In this document: positions 48,788-57,496 of the stretch, piece by piece | Numbering within the stretch: the first letter of the stretch is position 1 | Layout: every line of letters starts with the position of its first letter | DNA from: Candidatus Pantoea formicae | GTDB taxonomy: Bacteria > Pseudomonadota > Gammaproteobacteria > Enterobacterales > Enterobacteriaceae | Reading direction: 5' to 3' | Length of the DNA stretch: 64,000 bases | Assembly (NCBI RefSeq): GCF_011752625.1 | Contig: NZ_VWXD01000002.1 | Location: 62,001 to 126,000, forward strand | Program-made: the position numbers and the translations under genes | The notes under the pieces: generated by a model | Database searches by the model: none | Told to the model about the DNA's origin: nothing | Seen by the model: only the letters and a program-made list of their open reading frames with translations

Positions 48788-50092
48788 TCAGTGCAGCTTG
48801 AGGCGCGGACGCAGCACGCGGTTCAGGCTACCCACCAGCATCATCAGGCCAGTTTTGAAATATCCGTGGAGCGCAATCTGGTGCATACGATATAGAGAGA
48901 TGTAGACAAATCGCGCAATGCGCCCTTCGACCATCATCGATCCACGCATCAGATTCCCCATCAGGCTACCGACCGTGGTGAAGCGCGACAGTGATACCAG
49001 CGAGCCATGATCTTTATAGACGTAAGCTTTGAGCGGCTTGCCTTTACGTTGCGCCAGAATGTTCTCCAGCGCCAGTGAGGCCATCTGATGCGCTGACTGC
49101 GCACGCGGTGGCACAAAACCACCACTCGGCAGTGCACAGGAGGCACAGTCGCCAATCGCGTAGATGTCATCATCCAGCGTGGTTTGCAGCGTATCTTTGA
49201 CCACCAACTGGTTGATACGGTTAGTTTCCAGCCCACCGATCTCCTTCATGAAGTCCGGTGCTTTAATACCCGCCGCCCACACCATCAGGTCAGCATTGAT
49301 AAATTCGCCGCCTTTGGTATTCAACCCCTCTTCTGTGGCACTGGTAACCATGGTTTGCGTGAGAACACGCACACCCAGCTTGGTCAGTTCTTGATGCGCC
49401 GCCGCAGAAATACGCGGAGGTAAGGCAGGCAGAATCCGCTCACCGGCTTCCACCAGCGTCACGTTCAGTGATGAGCTATCAAGGCCTTTGTAGCCATAGC
49501 TATGCAGTTGCTTCACCGCGTTATACAGCTCTGCCGACAATTCAACGCCGGTTGCACCGCCGCCGACAATCGCAATATTCACTTTTTCCAGGCTACCTTC
49601 GCTGGCGGAGAAGCGCAGGAACAGGTTGAGCATTTCATTATGAAAACGACGCGCCTGATGCGGATTATCCAAGAAGATACAGTGATCCTTAACGCCTGGC
49701 GTACCGAAATCATTTGAAGTGCTGCCCAGTGCAACCACTAAACGGTCGTAGGCCATTTCACGTTCTGGTACTAACAATTCACCGTTACTGTCACGAATCT
49801 CGGCCAATTGCAGGGTTTTGTTTTCACGATTAATTTGCGTCAGCGATCCCAGCTGAAACTGGAAGCCATGGTTACGCGCATGCGCCAGATAACTCAACGC
49901 ATCAATACCTTCGTCCATTGAACCGGTTGCGACTTCATGCAGCAGCGGCTTCCACAGGTGACTGTGGTTGCGATCGACGAGAATGATCTCGGCTTTCTTG
50001 CTGCGGCCAAGCTTATGACCGAGTTGCGTTGCCAGCTCTAAGCCGCCAGCACCACCGCCAATAATGACGATTTTTTCCATAGATGTAGTCAA
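48788..50092 (-). CDS. ndh: Type II NADH dehydrogenase
   Basis: Non-proton-pumping NADH:quinone oxidoreductase on the inner face of the membrane. The start is taken as TTG 50092, with GAGGGGG 6 bp upstream: it gives 434 residues, the E. coli length, and E. coli ndh also starts with TTG. Two dinucleotide folds are visible ([18 protein letters not shown] and [18 protein letters not shown]), plus [20 protein letters not shown] and the amphipathic C-terminus [20 protein letters not shown]. An FNR palindrome lies 134 bp upstream of the start, agreeing with known anaerobic repression. Confidence 0.95.
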   Translation of the reverse strand: MTTSMEKIVIIGGGAGGLELATQLGHKLGRSKKAEIILVDRNHSHLWKPLLHEVATGSMDEGIDALSYLAHARNHGFQFQLGSLTQINRENKTLQLAEIRDSNGELLVPEREMAYDRLVVALGSTSNDFGTPGVKDHCIFLDNPHQARRFHNEMLNLFLRFSASEGSLEKVNIAIVGGGATGVELSAELYNAVKQLHSYGYKGLDSSSLNVTLVEAGERILPALPPRISAAAHQELTKLGVRVLTQTMVTSATEEGLNTKGGEFINADLMVWAAGIKAPDFMKEIGGLETNRINQLVVKDTLQTTLDDDIYAIGDCASCALPSGGFVPPRAQSAHQMASLALENILAQRKGKPLKAYVYKDHGSLVSLSRFTTVGSLMGNLMRGSMMVEGRIARFVYISLYRMHQIALHGYFKTGLMMLVGSLNRVLRPRLKLH

Positions 50093-50226
50093 AAAGACCC
50101 CCTCAAAGTTGTAAACCAATAGTTAATTAATGGTTACTAAAAACCTTAATAAACATAGGGTTGGCGACGTTTAAATCGCGAGCTGAGGGCAGAATATCAC
50201 GGCGCTATCGACAGATCATAAGAAAA

Positions 50227-50240
50227 TTGATGTACATCAA
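50227..50240. promoter_or_regulatory. FNR site upstream of ndh
   Basis: TTGATGTACATCAA is a perfect match to the FNR consensus TTGAT-4 bp-ATCAA. It lies 134 bp upstream of the ndh start codon in the ndh-ycfP gap. E. coli ndh is repressed by FNR from upstream sites, so the same control is expected here. Confidence 0.8.
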
Positions 50241-50304
50241 TCTTTCAACAGCATTATCAGAATGTTACACATTTTGTGCGCCGCATCACGCGGCGCTGAA
50301 CGGC

Positions 50305-50847
50305 TCAGGCAAGGGTCTTAAACGCTTTAATACGTTGCAGATGTGGTGAGATGTTTTTGAATTTATGGCCGGCTTCTTCGTCCCACACAATCTCATAGAA
50401 AGGATGTAACTGCGCGGCACTACGTTGGTTGTCGAGCGCTTCGTCATGGCGCGACAGAATCGTCAGACAGCGATCGCGGTTTTTCTCACGGAAATCGCTG
50501 ACACATTTGGTGGCGATATCGAGGTACTCTTCCGGGCGATCAATCTTGCCTTCCATGTTCTCAAACGGGAACAGATTTGGATTGAAGATCACTTGCCGCA
50601 TGCCGCACAGGAAACCAATGCGCTCGGCCCAGTAGCCACCCAAGCCCACACCACAAATCAGCGGGTGCGCGTCGCCTCCTTGCTGTAATAGCTTGTCGCA
50701 CTCTTTCAGCAGGAACTGCATGTCATGTTTAGGGTGAAGCGTGCTGTAACTGACAAGTCTGACATCCGGGTCAATAAACTGCAGTTGCAGCACTTTTTCA
50801 TGGTTGCCCGGACTGTTGGAATCAAAACCGTGCAGATAGATGATCAT
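50305..50847 (-). CDS. ycfP: YqiA/YcfP-family alpha/beta-fold protein YcfP
   Basis: A 180-residue protein of the UPF0227 family with an esterase-like start ([18 protein letters not shown]) and a degenerate nucleophile elbow ([14 protein letters not shown], with Gly where Ser is expected). The end [18 protein letters not shown] supplies a His. Activity unknown. It lies 39 bp after nagZ on the same strand, the E. coli order. Confidence 0.92.
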   Translation of the reverse strand: MIIYLHGFDSNSPGNHEKVLQLQFIDPDVRLVSYSTLHPKHDMQFLLKECDKLLQQGGDAHPLICGVGLGGYWAERIGFLCGMRQVIFNPNLFPFENMEGKIDRPEEYLDIATKCVSDFREKNRDRCLTILSRHDEALDNQRSAAQLHPFYEIVWDEEAGHKFKNISPHLQRIKAFKTLA

Positions 50848-50886
50848 GATTATCCTCAGCGTGGATTGAAATCCGGGCAGCGGCGT

Positions 50887-51930
50887 TTATCTGCCCGAAG
50901 CTTTATGCGCCAGCCAGCGATCCTGCAATGCGCTGAGCTGGTGATGATTCTGCTTCCAGCGCTCGCTCGACTGTAGAGCCTGACGCGTGAAACGACCTTG
51001 ATGGTATAACTGCGTGACACGCTCCGCCTGGATCGGCGTCAAGTTATCCAACACACTAATCGCGCCTTCGCGCTGATTACACACCAGAATCATGTCGCAT
51101 CCGGCATTCAGTGACTGCTGTGCGCGCTCAGCATAGCTTCCCATCACCGCTGCACCCTCCATTGACAGATCGTCGGAGAAAATCACGCCCTTAAAACCGA
51201 GTTCTTTGCGCAACACCGTTTGCAACCAATAGGGCGAACCGCTCGCGGGTAAAGGATCGATCTCAGTATAGATAACATGGGCGGGCATCACGGCATCCAG
51301 CAGTTGCTCATCAATCAGCTGCTTGAAAATGGCCATGTCGTGCTGACGCAGCGTTGCGGCATCGCGCGGATCGCGCGGCGTCTCTTTGTGCGAATCCGCA
51401 CTCACCGCACCGTGACCGGGGAAATGTTTGCCCGTGGTTTTCATCCCCGCTTCGTGCATGCCATTAATGAAGCGACGTGCCATCTGCAATGCAATCGCCG
51501 GATCCTCATGGAATGCGCGATCGCCAATCGCCGCACTGATGTGGCCGATATCCAGCACGGGCGCAAAGCTGATATCAATGTCCATGGCAATCATCTCTGC
51601 CGCCATCTGCCAACCCGCCTGCTGAGCGACTTCACCCGCGGTATGGAGATCGTGCAGAGCGGCAAAAGATTGCATGGCAGGCAGCTTAGTGAAGCCATCG
51701 CGGAAGCGCTGCACGCGCCCGCCTTCCTGATCCACGGCCACCACCAGACGATGACGAGAGGCGGCACGAATTTGACGCACCAGCTCAGCTAACTGCTCCA
51801 CGTCGTGAAAGTTTCGGGCAAACAAAATCAACCCACCTACCAGAGGATGCTGCAGAATCTCTCGCTCTTCGGCGTCAAGTTCATAGCTTTCCACATCCAA
51901 CATCAGTGGGCCTGGGGTATTCATGGTCAT
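50887..51930 (-). CDS. nagZ: Beta-N-acetylhexosaminidase NagZ
   Basis: A cytoplasmic GH3 enzyme that removes GlcNAc from anhydro-muropeptides in wall recycling, so it feeds AmpC-inducing products. The 347-residue protein has [17 protein letters not shown], the catalytic His loop [17 protein letters not shown] and the nucleophile Asp in [14 protein letters not shown]. The first ATG has AGGA 8 bp upstream; a second ATG two codons on is possible. Lies between thiK and ycfP. Confidence 0.96.
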   Translation of the reverse strand: MTMNTPGPLMLDVESYELDAEEREILQHPLVGGLILFARNFHDVEQLAELVRQIRAASRHRLVVAVDQEGGRVQRFRDGFTKLPAMQSFAALHDLHTAGEVAQQAGWQMAAEMIAMDIDISFAPVLDIGHISAAIGDRAFHEDPAIALQMARRFINGMHEAGMKTTGKHFPGHGAVSADSHKETPRDPRDAATLRQHDMAIFKQLIDEQLLDAVMPAHVIYTEIDPLPASGSPYWLQTVLRKELGFKGVIFSDDLSMEGAAVMGSYAERAQQSLNAGCDMILVCNQREGAISVLDNLTPIQAERVTQLYHQGRFTRQALQSSERWKQNHHQLSALQDRWLAHKASGR

Positions 51931-51945
51931 GTTTACAATCCTGAG

Positions 51946-52767
51946 TTAAAGATCCTGCCAGCTGGATCGGGCCAGCTGCTGCAATGTAGGGTCATGGCTC
52001 TGCTCGGCGCGCAGCTGATACCAGCTTGCCATCAGCAGTTGAAGCCAGGGCTGCCAGCGGCGCATCTGCCGCGTTAGCACTTTTTCATTGAGCTGGTTTT
52101 GTTGCGCATATCCGGCAATCCAGTCCCATTCGTGTTCCCCATCGACCGCGCAGAGCGCCGCAAGTTCCAGCGCCACATCACCATCAGCCGCGTATTCCCA
52201 GTCGATCAGGCGCAATCCATGAGGCGTGGCAATCAAGTTACCCGCGTGGATGTCCATATGCACAGGGGCGAGGCGTAAGGGGTGAGGTTCACCTTGCTTG
52301 AGTAAACGCCGCAGACGGTGCTGCCAGCGCCAGTGGCGTTGCTGGCACAGCTGCCAATAGCGCTGTAACAGTGGTGTGAGCCGAAGACGATAGCCTGTCA
52401 GCGGCTGCTGATGTAGACGCTGCAACAACGCCAGCACCGCGACCTGCTGCTGGTTGAATTGTTCGGGCGTCAGCACCGTACCTGCTAGCCAACTCTGTAA
52501 TAGCCAGGGCTGATACCAGCGGGCAGGCTCAGGGCCGAGTGATGCATGGCGCATTTTGCGCAATACACGAAATTCGCGCTGTCGATCGACAAACGGGATG
52601 GGTTGCAGCGGCGCACGTCTTGCCAGCAGTTCACCCTGCTCTGTTTGCACGTGGATACTGTTGCCGCTTAATCCGGGAAGCGCGAAAAAATGACCGCCAG
52701 CTTGCGCCGTCGGCCATTGTTGCTCAATCAGGTGTTGCAGCAGTGGATCAGGGTTGTGCAATACCAT
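51946..52767 (-). CDS. thiK: Thiamine kinase ThiK
   Basis: Phosphorylates thiamine for salvage. An aminoglycoside-phosphotransferase-fold kinase with the catalytic loop VHMDIHAGNLIATPHGLRL and the metal Asp in LIDWEYAADGDVALELAAL. ATG 52767 gives 273 residues (E. coli 274) and overlaps lpoB by 20 bp; a GTG seven codons earlier would extend the overlap. The N-terminal half is divergent from E. coli, as is usual for this gene. Position between lpoB and nagZ confirms identity. Confidence 0.9.
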   Translation of the reverse strand: MVLHNPDPLLQHLIEQQWPTAQAGGHFFALPGLSGNSIHVQTEQGELLARRAPLQPIPFVDRQREFRVLRKMRHASLGPEPARWYQPWLLQSWLAGTVLTPEQFNQQQVAVLALLQRLHQQPLTGYRLRLTPLLQRYWQLCQQRHWRWQHRLRRLLKQGEPHPLRLAPVHMDIHAGNLIATPHGLRLIDWEYAADGDVALELAALCAVDGEHEWDWIAGYAQQNQLNEKVLTRQMRRWQPWLQLLMASWYQLRAEQSHDPTLQQLARSSWQDL

Positions 52768-53344
52768 TACCTGACCAGATGATTTCACCGGTCTGCACCA
52801 GCATCAGCTGCATTTGCAGAGTGGGTGATTTCACATCACCTTGCGCATTACTGTAGAGCACATACTGCGCGTTGACGTTGCGTGCCAGGCCAATGGCCTT
52901 GCTGCGCGAGTTCAGGCTGTCATCTGCGGATAATCCCAATGTTTGCTTCGCTTGCGCCAACTGATCGGGAGTAACCAGCGTAAATTTCCCATTGTTCGCC
53001 AAAGCACTTTGAATCGCATCGGTAGCTTTATCGCTTTGCAGCGCGCCATTGGTACTGTTTTTAATCCGATCCACCAGCAATACGCTGCCTGGGTTGACCC
53101 CGGCCGACTGCACCATGTTTGCCACTAATGGCTGTACGCTGGCACTCCAGTTAATGGTTTTCAGCTTAGGAGGCTGCGGCACGTTTTGCGGCGGTGGTAC
53201 CGGCTGCGTTGGCGGCTGCTCCGGTTGTGCCGGCGTGGTTGGCTGAGTCGGTTCGACCGGTGCCGGAGTTTGTTGTTTCACCACACAACCGGTGAGCATC
53301 AGCGCAAATAAAAGCGCGCTGGAACGTTTTACACTGCGAATCAC
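52748..53344 (-). CDS. lpoB: Outer-membrane lipoprotein LpoB, activator of PBP1B
   Basis: Outer-membrane lipoprotein that reaches through the wall to stimulate PBP1B. It has 198 residues: a GTG start with GAGGAG upstream, lipobox LMLTGC, then a long Pro/Gln-rich linker (residues about 22-60) and the globular domain with GSVLLVDRIKNSTNGALQ, LANNGKFTLVTPDQLAQAK and the conserved LQMQLMLVQTGEIIWSG end. Ten bp after ycfL. Confidence 0.95.
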   Translation of the reverse strand: MIRSVKRSSALLFALMLTGCVVKQQTPAPVEPTQPTTPAQPEQPPTQPVPPPQNVPQPPKLKTINWSASVQPLVANMVQSAGVNPGSVLLVDRIKNSTNGALQSDKATDAIQSALANNGKFTLVTPDQLAQAKQTLGLSADDSLNSRSKAIGLARNVNAQYVLYSNAQGDVKSPTLQMQLMLVQTGEIIWSGNGIAQP

Positions 53345-53354
53345 AGCTTACTCC

Positions 53355-53720
53355 TCAGAGAAAAAGATAGAGACGCACCTTGCTGGCGGTCAAATTGCCG
53401 ATTTGCGAGACAACTTCTGTGCTGCCATGCGCCGGAACGGTTTGAGTTTGCGCCGGTTCTTCAGGCGTAATCTCCAGACCTTTGTCGTCATACCAATAGA
53501 AACGATAGTGCACTGTCACCGGAGTTTCACGCTCATTATAGAGCACGCTTGACGCACGCTTCTGCCCATCACGGCTCGCCAGCGTGGGTTCATCGGTGAT
53601 GATACCGGCAGAAAGCACCGAGGATTCCATCACCAGCGACTGCGAGGTGTTGATCATCGGTTTGTTGCTGCTACAACCCGCAAGAGTCATTAACAGCAGT
53701 CCACACAGACATAGACGCAT
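53355..53720 (-). CDS. ycfL: YcfL lipoprotein
   Basis: A 121-residue lipoprotein (lipobox LMTLAGC) with a beta-sandwich DUF1425 domain: VNTSQ-like opening (INTSQSLVMESSVLSAGI), VTVHYRFYWYDDKGLEI and TASKVRLYLFL at the end, all like E. coli YcfL. ATG 53720 is preferred over the GTG one codon earlier. Located between hinT and lpoB with 18- and 10-bp gaps; function unknown, probably co-transcribed with lpoB. Confidence 0.9.
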   Translation of the reverse strand: MRLCLCGLLLMTLAGCSSNKPMINTSQSLVMESSVLSAGIITDEPTLASRDGQKRASSVLYNERETPVTVHYRFYWYDDKGLEITPEEPAQTQTVPAHGSTEVVSQIGNLTASKVRLYLFL

Positions 53721-53738
53721 CACAAGGTCCGCCTGAGA

Positions 53739-54089
53739 TTAAATAGCCAGCATCGGACCCAGTGGCTGTCCGCCCACCAGGTGCATATGAATGTGATAAA
53801 CCTCCTGACCGCCGTGACGATTACAGTTCATGATCAGGCGATAACCATCCTCGGCAATGCCTTCATCACGCGCAATTTTCGCCGCCACAGTAATCATACG
53901 ACCCAGCGCCTGTTCGTGTGCTGCTTGCACATCGTTGGCCGTAGGAATCAATACATTTGGGATGATCAGAATATGCGTCGGTGCTTTGGGCGCGATATCG
54001 CGGAAGGCGGTGACCAGTTCGTCCTGATAAACCACGTCGGCGGGGATTTCGCGACGGATGATTTTACTGAAAATCGTTTCTTCAGCCAT
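53739..54089 (-). CDS. hinT: HIT-family purine nucleoside phosphoramidase HinT
   Basis: Hydrolyses adenosine phosphoramidates and lysyl-AMP adducts. A 116-residue HIT protein with the active-site triad motif HIHMHLVGG near the end and [15 protein letters not shown] in the middle. AAGGAAATGCACC-type ribosome region precedes the ATG. First gene of the minus-strand series hinT-ycfL-lpoB-thiK-nagZ-ycfP, same order as E. coli. Confidence 0.95.
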   Translation of the reverse strand: MAEETIFSKIIRREIPADVVYQDELVTAFRDIAPKAPTHILIIPNVLIPTANDVQAAHEQALGRMITVAAKIARDEGIAEDGYRLIMNCNRHGGQEVYHIHMHLVGGQPLGPMLAI

Positions 54090-54218
54090 GGTGCATTTCC
54101 TTAAGCCTGGAGTTCAGTCAGGCAGTATGCGTGAGGAATTCTATTTCTTTCAACCTCAGTACCACTTTTCTTGCACTAATTGGCTGCCTTTACGCCATTT
54201 TTTCTGTGGCAACACCGG

Positions 54219-54234
54219 TGTGAGTCACCTCGCA
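54219..54234. promoter_or_regulatory. CRP site upstream of the rhiTN-like operon
   Basis: TGTGAGTCACCTCGCA matches the CRP consensus TGTGA-6 bp-TCACA at 9 of 10 positions. It lies about 30 bp before the KdgR-like site and 210 bp before the transporter start codon, fitting cAMP-dependent activation of a carbon-source operon. Confidence 0.65.
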
Positions 54235-54259
54235 TTTTTAATCTTCGGATAAACAAAAA

Positions 54260-54278
54260 AATGAAACGCTGTTTTATA
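54260..54278. promoter_or_regulatory. KdgR-type operator upstream of the rhiTN-like operon
   Basis: AATGAAACGCTGTTTTATA, within an A-rich stretch, matches the KdgR operator pattern of pectinolytic enterobacteria (AAATGAAAC-few bases-GTTTTATTT). KdgR represses pectin and rhamnogalacturonan genes in Dickeya until the intermediate 2-keto-3-deoxygluconate appears. Its place upstream of a pectin-fragment operon makes a chance match unlikely. Confidence 0.7.
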
Positions 54279-54446
54279 AATTAGAGATATCGCGTCAATA
54301 TCTTTGTGTTTTTGCCACTTGCTTGCCAACCCTTGCCAAATTGCGAAGGTTTGCAGGGGCGTGGCGCTCTACTTTCTATCCAATCCGGGCAAGCAGTACG
54401 GAGTAAAGAGGGATGTGCAATCCGTCGATTTCAAGGAGAACCTGCC

Positions 54447-56051
54447 ATGCAGTCTCGTAAGATTGGTCTGGGCCATTATCTGGCTTACGGTTCCGGGGAT
54501 TTCCTCGGTGCAGGCACCACGGCGCTCACCGCCGCCTGGTTGCTCTATTTTTACACCACCTTCTGCGGGCTTTCGCCCATAGAAGCCACGTTTATTTTTG
54601 CTGCTGCCCGCGTGCTGGATGCCGTCGTGAGTCCGCTAATGGGCTTCCTGACGGATAATTTCGGCTCTACCTGGCTCGGCAAACGCTTCGGCCGTCGCAA
54701 ATTCTTTATCCTGCTCGGGATCCCCTGTGTCTTCAGCTATAGCCTGATGTGGCTGAGTGACATGAGTTTCTGGTGGTATCTGCTGACCTATCTGCTGTTC
54801 GATATGGTCTACACCATGATTCTGGTGCCTTACGAAACACTGGTTCCGGAAATGACCGACGACTTCAAACAGAAAACCCGATTTTCCGGTGCGCGTATCG
54901 CGCTGGCACAACTGTCATCCATTTTGGCCGCCTTCCTGCCGGGCATTCTGATTGGCTGGTTCGGTAAAGAAAACCCTATCTCGTTCTTCTATGCCAGTCT
55001 GGTGTTCGCCGTGATCTGCGCCCTGGTGCTGACGTTGGTATGGCGCTTTACCTGGGAACGTGAGCCAGACGATTTTTCCGCTGAATCGCGCCGCGCGGAA
55101 GCAGATAAAGCGCAACTCTCGCTGTTGCAAAGTCTCAAGCGTCTGTATGTCGAACTGGCCTCAACGCTGCGTGTGCGTATCTTCCGCCAGCATCTCGGCA
55201 TGTATCTGGGTGGCTATATCGCGCAAGATGTCTTTAATGCGGTCTTCACCTGGTACGTGGTGTTTGTCCTGATGCAGAGTGCGCAAATTGCCTCAAACCT
55301 GATGGGGACGATGGCGGTACTGCAATTTATTGCGGTGATGGCCATGATCCCACTCTGCATCCGCATTGGGCCTGCACCGGCCTATCGCTTGGTCGTGGTG
55401 CTGTTTGGTCTGAGCGCCCTCTCCTACGCTGCGCTCTGGTACACCGGCATGAACGATAACTTTGCCTTGCTGGTGCTGATTTCCGCATTAGCCGGTTTGG
55501 GCCGTGGCGGCATTAACTATGTGCCCTGGAATACCTATACCTATATTGCCGATGTGGATGAAGTGATCACCGGTCAGCGCCGAGAAGGCATTTTCGCTGG
55601 GATCATGACGCTCACCCGTAAAGCCTCTCAAGCCGGAGCCGTAATGATTGTAGGCATTGTGCTGCAGTTAGCCGGTTTTGCCTCCGGCAAAGCGGAACAG
55701 GTTCCTGCGGTTGGCCACACTATTCTGCTGATCCTCAGTGTGGGCACTGTCTGCGTCTTAATTTGTGGCTTTATCGTTTCACTGCGTTTCAAACTGAATC
55801 TGCATACTCATACCGTGTTACGTGAAGAGACACTTAAAATGCGCGAGGCCGGGCGCGTGGTGCCTGAACACATTACGCCGCAAGCGCGCGCCATCGTCGA
55901 ATCCCTGGCGGGGATGCCCTATGAGAATCTCTGGGGCAATAACAACGTCGGTTACCTCAACCGCCATAAGCCTGCTGCAACTTCACTGCCTACACAGCGC
56001 GGCACACTACACCCTCTCCCTACCCTGATTAATGATAGGAATGAACCATGA
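54447..56051 (+). CDS. GPH-family sugar:cation symporter, rhamnogalacturonide type (RhiT-like)
   Basis: A 534-residue transporter with about twelve membrane helices. Features of the glycoside-pentoside-hexuronide (MelB) family are visible: YGSGDFLGAG, RVLDAVVSPLMGFLTDN, the LGKRFGRRKFFILLG loop, DMVYTMILVPYETLVPEMT and GRGGINYVPWNTYTYIADVD. It resembles the oligogalacturonide and rhamnogalacturonide transporters TogT/RhiT of Dickeya. The ATG follows AAGGAG by 7 bp; upstream in-frame codons have no ribosome site. A charged C-terminal tail of about 80 residues is cytoplasmic. Its end overlaps the GH105 gene by 4 bp, which strongly suggests uptake of unsaturated rhamnogalacturonan fragments. Confidence 0.82.
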   Translation: MQSRKIGLGHYLAYGSGDFLGAGTTALTAAWLLYFYTTFCGLSPIEATFIFAAARVLDAVVSPLMGFLTDNFGSTWLGKRFGRRKFFILLGIPCVFSYSLMWLSDMSFWWYLLTYLLFDMVYTMILVPYETLVPEMTDDFKQKTRFSGARIALAQLSSILAAFLPGILIGWFGKENPISFFYASLVFAVICALVLTLVWRFTWEREPDDFSAESRRAEADKAQLSLLQSLKRLYVELASTLRVRIFRQHLGMYLGGYIAQDVFNAVFTWYVVFVLMQSAQIASNLMGTMAVLQFIAVMAMIPLCIRIGPAPAYRLVVVLFGLSALSYAALWYTGMNDNFALLVLISALAGLGRGGINYVPWNTYTYIADVDEVITGQRREGIFAGIMTLTRKASQAGAVMIVGIVLQLAGFASGKAEQVPAVGHTILLILSVGTVCVLICGFIVSLRFKLNLHTHTVLREETLKMREAGRVVPEHITPQARAIVESLAGMPYENLWGNNNVGYLNRHKPAATSLPTQRGTLHPLPTLINDRNEP

Positions 56052-57187
56052 CTGTATTTCCTGTAAAGCACAGCGCGTTGTTGCGCCAGCCTGAGTATCT
56101 TTTGCCGCGCAGTGAGTTAGTGCAGCTAATCCATAAACTGACCGACAATTTAGTGAACATCACCGACCACAGCGGCGAATTTTTGCTACGCCTGGATGAT
56201 GGCCGAGTGATTGATACCAAAGGCTGGGCCGGTTGGGAGTGGACGCACGGTATCGGTTTGTACGGCATGTTGCATTACACACAGCAGACCGGCGATCAGG
56301 AAACGCTGAAAATTATCGATGACTGGTTCAGTGCCCGACTGGCAGAAGGCACACCGACGAAGAATGTGAACACCGTATGTCCGTTTTTGACGCTGGCTTA
56401 TCGTTACGAGGAGACAGGCAATGCGGCATGGCGCCCGGTGTTGGAGCGCTGGGCAGAGTGGGTGATGTATGAGATGCCACGCACCGAGCAAGGGGGTCTA
56501 CAGCATATCGTTTATAACAACGAAAATACGCAGCAGCTGTGGGATGACACGCTGATGATGAGTGTCATGGCACTGGCGAAGATTGGTCAGTTGTTGGATC
56601 GCCCAGAATTTGTCGAAGAAGCCAGCTATCAGTTCCTGATTCATACCCAATATCTAATGGATCGCCAGACCGGCTTATGGTTCCACGGCTGGACATTCGA
56701 CGGTCGCCATAATTTCGCCAATGCCCGCTGGGCACGCGGTAACAGTTGGCTGACCATCGTCATTCCGGATTTCCTCGAAATGATGAACTGGCCGGAACAG
56801 CACGCGACACGCCGTTTTCTGCAGCAGGTGCTGGCAAGCCAGGTAAAAGCTCTGGCAGCCTGCCAGCACAGCAGCGGATTATGGCATACCCTGCTCGACG
56901 ACCCACAAAGTTATCCGGAAGCCTCAGCCACTGCGGGATTCGCCTATGGCATTCTCAAAGCGGTGCGTAAGCGCTATTTGTCCGAAGAGTATCGCCCGAT
57001 GGCGGAGAAGGCATTGCGCGGGGTGATCGCCAATATTGACGAGGACGGAGAGTTGAAACAGGTATCCTTTGGCACCGCGATGGGAAGCGATCTGGACTAT
57101 TACCGTCAAGTACCGCTGACGTCGATGCCTTATGGCCAGGCGATGGCGCTGCTGTGTTTGACGGAGTATTTGCGGGTGTATTTGTGA
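56048..57187 (+). CDS. GH105 unsaturated rhamnogalacturonyl hydrolase (RhiN-like)
   Basis: A 379-residue intracellular (alpha/alpha)6-barrel hydrolase of GH105, without a signal peptide, which removes the unsaturated uronic acid from fragments made by rhamnogalacturonan lyases. Seen: GWEWTHGIGLYGMLHY, the catalytic Asp in QLWDDTLMMSVMALAK, WFHGWTFDGRHNFANARWAR and GNSW, and HSSGLWHTLLDDPQSYPEAS. Relatives are YteR/YesR and Dickeya RhiN. Its start overlaps the transporter stop (ATGA), giving an rhiTN-like pair controlled by the CRP and KdgR sites upstream. The lyase that would make the substrate is not in the window. Confidence 0.85.
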   Translation: MTVFPVKHSALLRQPEYLLPRSELVQLIHKLTDNLVNITDHSGEFLLRLDDGRVIDTKGWAGWEWTHGIGLYGMLHYTQQTGDQETLKIIDDWFSARLAEGTPTKNVNTVCPFLTLAYRYEETGNAAWRPVLERWAEWVMYEMPRTEQGGLQHIVYNNENTQQLWDDTLMMSVMALAKIGQLLDRPEFVEEASYQFLIHTQYLMDRQTGLWFHGWTFDGRHNFANARWARGNSWLTIVIPDFLEMMNWPEQHATRRFLQQVLASQVKALAACQHSSGLWHTLLDDPQSYPEASATAGFAYGILKAVRKRYLSEEYRPMAEKALRGVIANIDEDGELKQVSFGTAMGSDLDYYRQVPLTSMPYGQAMALLCLTEYLRVYL

Positions 57188-57305
57188 TCAAAAACCCTTA
57201 CCGGGGGGAGACGGTAGTTCCATTGAGTTTCTCCAATCTCAATGTCTTATGGCACAGCAATGGCGCTTCTATGCCAAACGAAGCTATAGCGGTTTTACAA
57301 AAAAC

Positions 57306-57378
57306 CGCACCCCAGTTGGGGTGCGAGGGAGCGGCGCCAGAGGAGTAAAGCGTCCCGCGACAAGGATGTCGCGGGACG
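57306..57378. repeat. Two strong hairpins between GH105 gene and ptsG
   Basis: CGCACCCC-AGTT-GGGGTGCG (57306-57325) and CGTCCCGCGACA-AGGA-TGTCGCGGGACG (57351-57378, 12 perfect pairs). The first follows an A-run and may terminate ptsG on the minus strand side; the second resembles a REP-type palindrome. The rest of the 309-bp gap (57188-57496) holds no gene; 57420-57490 is a pyrimidine-rich stretch. Confidence 0.55.
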
Positions 57379-57496
57379 AGCCCCAGGGATGGTTTATGGC
57401 GTCTTTACGATCTGCCGACGCTTCATCGCACAGGCTCGACCTCTGCCCTGACTTCGACCTTGACCTTAAACTCAGCCTCAATCCAAGCCCCAGCCT

